This document shows, in pieces, positions 5,601-6,524 of a stretch of 6,524 nt of DNA (the first letter of the stretch is position 1; every line of letters starts with the position of its first letter). The position numbers and the translations under genes are program-made. Origin of the DNA: Clostridia bacterium. GTDB taxonomy: Bacteria; Bacillota; Clostridia; Oscillospirales; CAG-272. The stretch spans positions 1 to 6,524 of the forward strand of contig JAFTNI010000215.1 in NCBI GenBank assembly GCA_017451975.1, written 5' to 3'. A model generated the notes under the pieces. The model did no database searches and was not told the origin of the DNA. It was given only the letters and a program-made list of their open reading frames with translations.

Positions 5601-6524
5601 GGACGTTCAGACACACCAGATGCAGGCGGCATCGGATATGCTCTCTAAGGTGAGCGCAGAGAAGGAAAAAGAAAACGTTCTGAATTGCGTTACAATGTTC
5701 CAGAATAATTCGATGAGAGCTTTGGAGGCTTACTTCGGCAATGCAACGGGTACACCTATAACGGTGCCTGCTGCAACGAAGCCTGCCGTTACGTCTGCTC
5801 CTGCGGCGATTTCCGTGCCCGCCCCCAAGGTTGAAAAGCCTGCGCCCAAGGCAGAGATTTATGTACCCAAAACGGAAGCTCCCGCTCCCATAGTTTCCAC
5901 TCCCGTAGAAGCACCCGTTACCGTAGAAGTTGCCGCACCCAAGGCTGTTACCGCAGATGTGCCTGCAAAACCTGCAACGGATATGTATGCGATACTTACA
6001 GAAGCAATCGCGGAAAAGACGGGTTACCCCACAGATATGATCGATGGTGATATGGAGCTTGAAGCAGACCTCGGTATAGACTCCATCAAGCGTGTGGAAA
6101 TACTCTCCACCGTAAATAATGCTCTCGGCGGTATCTTCACAAAAGAAAACGTAGAAGAGCTCAGCGGTATCAGCGTGATTTCCGAAATGGTGGCTTACCT
6201 TAATTCCATCGGCGCATCTGCCCCTGTAGCAGAACCTGCAACTGCCAGCGAAGCGAAAGCAGCACCTGCCGCAAAACCTACGGCTGATATGTACGCAATA
6301 CTTACAGAGGCAATCGCGGAAAAGACAGGGTACCCCACAGATATGATAGATGGCGACATGGAGCTTGAAGCAGACCTCGGCATAGACTCCATTAAGCGCG
6401 TGGAAATACTTTCCGCTGTAAACAACGCACTCGGCGGTATCTTCACAAAGGAAAACGTAGAAGAGCTCAGCGGTATCAGCGTGATTTCCGAAATGGTGGC
6501 TTACCTTAATTCCATCGGCGCATC
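2638..6524 (+). CDS. PfaA-like polyketide/PUFA-type synthase, KS-AT-ACP-ACP (N-terminal part)
   Basis: The frame is open for 1,295 codons and runs off the window. It is a type I iterative synthase subunit that condenses malonyl units. KS, about residues 2-455: VDAACGASL (201-209) with nucleophile Cys205, EAHGTGT (338-344) with His340, GSVKSQVGH (370-378) with His378, FGFGGTNFH (443-451). AT, about 560-860: FPGQGTQ (564-570), GHSFGE (658-663) with nucleophile Ser660, Arg685, and GAFHS (759-763) with His762, consistent with malonyl loading. Then comes a Lys-Glu-Val repeat (947-962), a probable helix (980-1034), a Pro/Ala/Val-rich linker (about 1036-1113), ACP1 with Ser1149 and ACP2 with Ser1251, both in LGIDSIKRVEIL. 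Motifs such as SSDGRAKSIYAP (318-329), GRIANRFDLGG and AEKTGYPTDM match PfaA-type PUFA or secondary-lipid synthases, in which more ACPs and a ketoreductase usually follow. All catalytic residues of KS, AT and both ACPs are present. The family is clear; the product is unknown. Confidence 0.93.
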   Translation, partial: MKEKVAIIGMGCVFPGAMDFTQYWQNIVEGKDSIKEVEPEFWKQEEFYNPDPNVPDVSYCKMGGQSGPIEFDTKEFGISPKVMEHTAVEQLFGLVVARQALMDAGYYGKNARPFNREKTGVIMSAGTASHVFSLHCRTQRFNIRKILVNNGVPEEAADLIVEKFLQTQHEWSEDDNPGYIPNVVAGRIANRFDLGGTSCSVDAACGASLGAVKFAVDELVSGNMDIMLCGGANLDNSPVSYLSFTKTPACSKTGKIKPVDASADGMIIGDGVGIMVLKRLSDAERDGDKIYAVICGSGSSSDGRAKSIYAPSKEGQVRALNRAYENSGVDMDTIGLLEAHGTGTAAGDACEVSSVIAAFPKSEKRKTVIGSVKSQVGHMRLAAGIAGCMKVALALHHKVLPNSINMENPNSALIDSRLTVLKKSQPWIVNDEQPIRRAGASAFGFGGTNFHVVLEEYKGEHSGAYRVGAAPTGVLFTAESKEALIEKINALASAPVAFYEDKYRYENAGAGKHKLAFVAKTPEEAAEKCTVALELLKKNNADSFTQKGIAYNSKTVEGKVTVLFPGQGTQAVNMLSEATINYPELRVAIGKADNVLLKNGEAPVSEIIYPKALTEEEWSEAQSAINRTSNTQPVLAATEAGLYAIANRRGLQADSFIGHSFGELVALWADGAMDYETLISMAKVRGTLMGKSNPDVAMAACMTDKSTLAEVCKDIPNIYIANENSATQTIVSGSAEGVTALEAKLGEKGIKAVRLKVSGAFHSPYMKEASEAFRAYLDGMTFGKAGGNVYANATGEKYTEEIADLLEKQLLQPVLFRTAAEKAYADGSRIFVEVGNGKVLTGLLRDCLAGKDYTSVSLCPEKDKNTAEQLEFAMAQLAVLGVNVKDDPYRAPHDEDLIPKKSKTTYTVKMKSFVLPAHKKAMDDALLPDQRIIDIMKKAQEPKTIIKEVEVVKEVEVVKEVVKPMEIKTAAPAAGAYSANAEVFSKFMDVQTHQMQAASDMLSKVSAEKEKENVLNCVTMFQNNSMRALEAYFGNATGTPITVPAATKPAVTSAPAAISVPAPKVEKPAPKAEIYVPKTEAPAPIVSTPVEAPVTVEVAAPKAVTADVPAKPATDMYAILTEAIAEKTGYPTDMIDGDMELEADLGIDSIKRVEILSTVNNALGGIFTKENVEELSGISVISEMVAYLNSIGASAPVAEPATASEAKAAPAAKPTADMYAILTEAIAEKTGYPTDMIDGDMELEADLGIDSIKRVEILSAVNNALGGIFTKENVEELSGISVISEMVAYLNSIGA
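5476..5523 (+). repeat. Short in-frame repeat encoding KEVEVV units
   Basis: An 18-base unit (six codons, Lys-Glu-Val-Glu-Val-Val) occurs twice and is followed by a shortened copy (Lys-Glu-Val-Val), covering synthase residues 947-962. It lies just after the AT region and before the Pro/Ala linker. The copies differ at a few bases, so it is not a perfect microsatellite. It probably forms a charged, extended or helical interdomain linker. Confidence 0.8.
5965..6270 (+). repeat. Tandem repeat unit 1: first ACP domain with its linker
   Basis: This is a 306-base (102-codon) unit encoding ACP1. The folded part runs from about Asp1115 to Ala1194, with the attachment serine codon at 6082-6084 (Ser1149). 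The Ala/Pro/Glu-rich tail (1195-1211) links to the next copy. The conserved part differs from unit 2 by one residue only, Thr1158 against Ala1260. Confidence 0.93.
6271..6524 (+). repeat. Tandem repeat unit 2: second ACP domain, cut by the window end
   Basis: This is the second copy of the 306-base unit, encoding ACP2 with its attachment serine codon at 6388-6390 (Ser1251). The sequence stops just as the next linker would begin, at the same point where unit 1 passes into its linker. Further copies beyond the edge are likely, since PfaA-type proteins usually carry several in a row, but none can be seen here. Confidence 0.9.

Noticed and set aside
2638..6524. A modular antibiotic-type PKS or an enediyne PKS
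   Set aside because: Tandem ACPs with LGIDSIKRVEIL directly after KS-AT, and the SSDGRAKSIYAP block, fit PfaA better. This cannot be fully excluded until the downstream part is seen.

Overview
The window reads as one co-directional, tightly packed plus-strand gene block from a bacterium, most likely a Clostridia-type Firmicute. The taxonomic guess rests on AGGAG-type ribosome binding sites before the second and third junctions, a fused single-chain acetyl-CoA carboxyltransferase (beta-alpha), and codon usage that mixes ATA/AGA/CTT with GC-rich codons. It is an inference, not a proof.

Layout. Bases 1-276 hold the C-terminal part of an EAL-domain protein (cyclic-di-GMP phosphodiesterase family), cut by the window start. 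Its stop codon overlaps by four bases (ATGA) the start of a Sfp-type 4'-phosphopantetheinyl transferase (273-890). Ten bases later comes a 565-residue fused AccD-AccA carboxyltransferase (901-2598). After a 39-base gap a very long open frame begins at 2638 and is still open at 6524. It encodes the start of a giant multidomain synthase: ketosynthase (KS), acyltransferase (AT), a lysine/glutamate/valine repeat, a helical segment, a Pro/Ala-rich linker, then at least two tandem acyl carrier protein (ACP) domains with the LGIDSIKRVEIL signature. Domain order and motif wording match PfaA, the first subunit of polyunsaturated-fatty-acid (PUFA) or secondary-lipid synthases, rather than modular antibiotic PKSs.

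How the parts fit. The carboxyltransferase would make malonyl-CoA, the AT would load it, the KS would condense the growing chain, the tandem ACPs would carry it, and the PPTase would put the phosphopantetheine arm on those ACPs. Three genes in a row therefore look like a dedicated supply, activation and assembly set for an unusual polyketide-like lipid. The product is unknown, because the rest of the synthase (KR, chain-length factor, dehydratases, enoyl reductase) would lie past the right edge. The EAL gene is the one member without an obvious biosynthetic role, and its overlap with the PPTase gene suggests co-translation.

No tRNA, rRNA, CRISPR array, insertion sequence or clear promoter or terminator was seen. 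The only gaps between genes are 10 and 39 bases long.
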